15,528 nt of DNA from assembly GCA_020442095.1 (NCBI GenBank), contig JAGRKY010000550.1, positions 1 to 15,528 on the forward strand. Reading direction: 5' to 3'. The stretch is from Bauldia sp. Its GTDB lineage: Bacteria; Pseudomonadota; Alphaproteobacteria; Rhizobiales; Kaistiaceae. This document shows, piece by piece, positions 14,156 to 15,528 of this stretch. Every line of letters starts with the position of its first letter. Position 1 is the stretch's first letter. A program made the position numbers and the translations under genes. The notes below the pieces were generated by a model. It saw only the letters and a list, made by a program, of their open reading frames with translations. It ran no database searches and was not told the DNA's origin.

Positions 14156-15528
14156 CTAATGCGCTGGTTGGGCCGTCGCATCGACCCGGAATGCTGCGTT
14201 GAGGATGTCCTGGACGCCGAGCGCCTCGGCGCGGCCGTCAAGCTCGGCGACCAGTCGTCCCTCTGACAGAACGATCACCCGGTCGCTGACTTCGACGATC
14301 TCCTCGAGTTCCGAGGACACCACGACGATTCCGACGCCTGTGTCCGCGATCCGCCGCAGCGTCTTGAGGATCTCCTCCTTGGCGCCGACGTCGATGCCGC
14401 GGGTCGGCTCGTCGACCAGGAGGATTCGCGGCTGGTGGTAGCGCCATTTGCCGAGAAGCACCTTCTGCTGGTTGCCGCCGGAAAGGTTGCGGACCGTGGT
14501 ATCGAGCCGCTCCTCGGCGAACCCGAACTCACGGGCCACCGGCTTCGCCTTTTCATGCATCAGGCGGCGCGAGAGGATGCCGAGACGACTGACGAGGCCG
14601 AACTGGGTCATGGCGATGTTGTCGATGGCGGTCAGGCCGAGGACGAGGCCCTGCGTCTTGCGATCCTCGGGGACGAGGGCGATGCCGGCGCGCAGCGCCT
14701 GCGACGGCTTGCGGGGCCAGTGAACCGCCTTGCCCTCTACGGTGAGGTCTCCGTGGCTCATTGGCTCCAGCCCGGCAAGCGAGCGCAGAAGCGAGGACCG
14801 CCCGGAGCCAACCAGGCCGCCGACGCCGACGATCTCGCCCGCACCGACGCTGAGGCTGACGTCGCTCAGGGCGCCGGGGAGTTCGATATTGCGTGCGGTC
14901 AGAAGCGGGGCCGCTTCACCGGATGCGGATCGTTCGTCCCGCTTCCGCGGCTGCAGGTCATGGCCGATCATGGCGCGCACGATGGTCGCCTTGTCCCATT
15001 CGGCCCGCGGCGCCGAAGCGACGACGCCGCCGTCGCGGAAGACGGTGACGAAGTCCGCAATGTCGAGCACCTCATCGAGGTTGTGGCTGACCAGAACCAT
15101 GGTCCGCCCCTCGTCGCGGAATCGCCGCATCAGGCGAAAGAGCGAGTCCCGCTCGGGCGGGGCGAGAGCGGTCGTGGGTTCGTCGAATAGGATGAGCTTG
15201 GCGTTTGCCTGGACGCCGCGCATGATCTCCAGCATCTGCTGGTCGGCAACGGAGAGCCGGCTCGCCCGCGCGTCCGGATTGACGGCGATGCCGAGCATCG
15301 ACGCGAGCTCCCTGAACCGCTCGCGCATCCGCCTCTCCGACAGGAGACCGGCCTTCGCGTATGGCGCGCCGAGGAAGACGTTGGCCACCGCCGACAGCGC
15401 CGAAACGATGGTGAGCTCCTGGTAGATCGCCACGACGCCGTGATGCCTCGTGTAGCGCGGGTCGCCGAAGGTCAGCGGCTCTGCGAACAGGTCGACCTCG
15501 CCGGAGGTCGGCGGAATCCGCCCGGCGA
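14156..15528 (-). CDS. Sugar ABC transporter ATPase with two nucleotide-binding domains, 5' end outside the window
   Basis: The frame stays open to the window edge, so the first Walker A and the true start are missing. The ORF-like GTG at 15433 is internal, because the codons before it read PTSGEVDLF and GVVAIYQEL, as in RbsA/MglA proteins. First domain: Q-loop YQEL (about 15415-15430), signature LSVADQQMLEI, and Walker B LILFDEPTTAL followed by LVSHNLDEVLDIAD. Second domain: Walker A GLVGSGRSSLL (about 14785-14825), where Arg replaces the usual Lys as is normal for the second site of this family, then signature LSGGNQQKVLLGKW (about 14441-14487) and Walker B ILLVDEPTRGIDVG. It energises the permease encoded next. 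The periplasmic binding protein is not in the window and may lie upstream of this gene. Confidence 0.93.
   Translation of the reverse strand, partial: AGRIPPTSGEVDLFAEPLTFGDPRYTRHHGVVAIYQELTIVSALSAVANVFLGAPYAKAGLLSERRMRERFRELASMLGIAVNPDARASRLSVADQQMLEIMRGVQANAKLILFDEPTTALAPPERDSLFRLMRRFRDEGRTMVLVSHNLDEVLDIADFVTVFRDGGVVASAPRAEWDKATIVRAMIGHDLQPRKRDERSASGEAAPLLTARNIELPGALSDVSLSVGAGEIVGVGGLVGSGRSSLLRSLAGLEPMSHGDLTVEGKAVHWPRKPSQALRAGIALVPEDRKTQGLVLGLTAIDNIAMTQFGLVSRLGILSRRLMHEKAKPVAREFGFAEERLDTTVRNLSGGNQQKVLLGKWRYHQPRILLVDEPTRGIDVGAKEEILKTLRRIADTGVGIVVVSSELEEIVEVSDRVIVLSEGRLVAELDGRAEALGVQDILNAAFRVDATAQPAH

Noticed and set aside
13147..14241. Upstream part of the 656-residue minus-strand frame ending with the CE4 enzyme
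   Set aside because: It overlaps the permease in another phase and is low-complexity Arg-rich; the ribosome site at 13146 marks the true start.
1..15528. CRISPR arrays, tRNA or rRNA genes, transposases or phage genes
   Set aside because: None seen: no short spaced direct repeats, no recognisable tRNA, no transposase or integrase frames, no terminal inverted repeats.

Overview
The window is GC-rich, with short gene gaps, overlapping stop/start pairs and strong codon bias. Its gene content points to an alphaproteobacterium, most likely of the Rhizobiales (Hyphomicrobiales). The clues are an arsR-arsC-aquaporin arsenic operon like the one known from Sinorhizobium, a VWA-associated tandem-repeat protein, and RbsA/RbsC-type sugar ABC transport genes beside sugar catabolic enzymes. 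The genus is inferred only loosely, and no RNA genes, CRISPR arrays or insertion sequences were seen.

Layout. (1) 1-1122 (+): the 3' part of a protein made of four tandem repeats of about 94 residues, followed by a clear intrinsic terminator at 1191-1217. (2) 1263-2868 (+): a compact arsenic operon of arsR, arsC and an aquaglyceroporin, with overlapping genes and a palindromic operator over the arsR start. (3) 2894-4552 (-): a cyclopropane-fatty-acid synthase preceded by a small membrane protein. (4) 4769-5893 (+): an alpha/beta hydrolase. (5) 6070-7350 (-): an acyltransferase-3 membrane protein in noticeably AT-richer DNA, probably acquired by transfer. (6) 7673-9806 (+): an FGGY sugar kinase and a class II (fuculose-phosphate type) aldolase. 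(7) 9861-15528 (-): an operon reading ABC sugar ATPase (cut by the window edge), permease, CE4 polysaccharide-deacetylase-like hydrolase and penicillin-acylase-family amidase.

How the genes work together. In the arsenic operon ArsR should sense As(III), ArsC should reduce arsenate to arsenite, and the channel should let arsenite leave down its gradient. No active arsenite pump is present in the window. In the right half, an importer of the ribose/galactose class is co-directional with two C-N or amide hydrolases, neither of which has a signal peptide. It faces a kinase-aldolase pair that would phosphorylate and split a ketose. The most interesting hypothesis is that these form one catabolic module: import of an amide-bearing or N-acylated polyol or sugar-like compound, cytoplasmic hydrolysis by the CE4 enzyme and the Ntn-amidase, and entry of the carbon part into central metabolism through the kinase and aldolase. 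The joint role is an inference from neighbourhood only.
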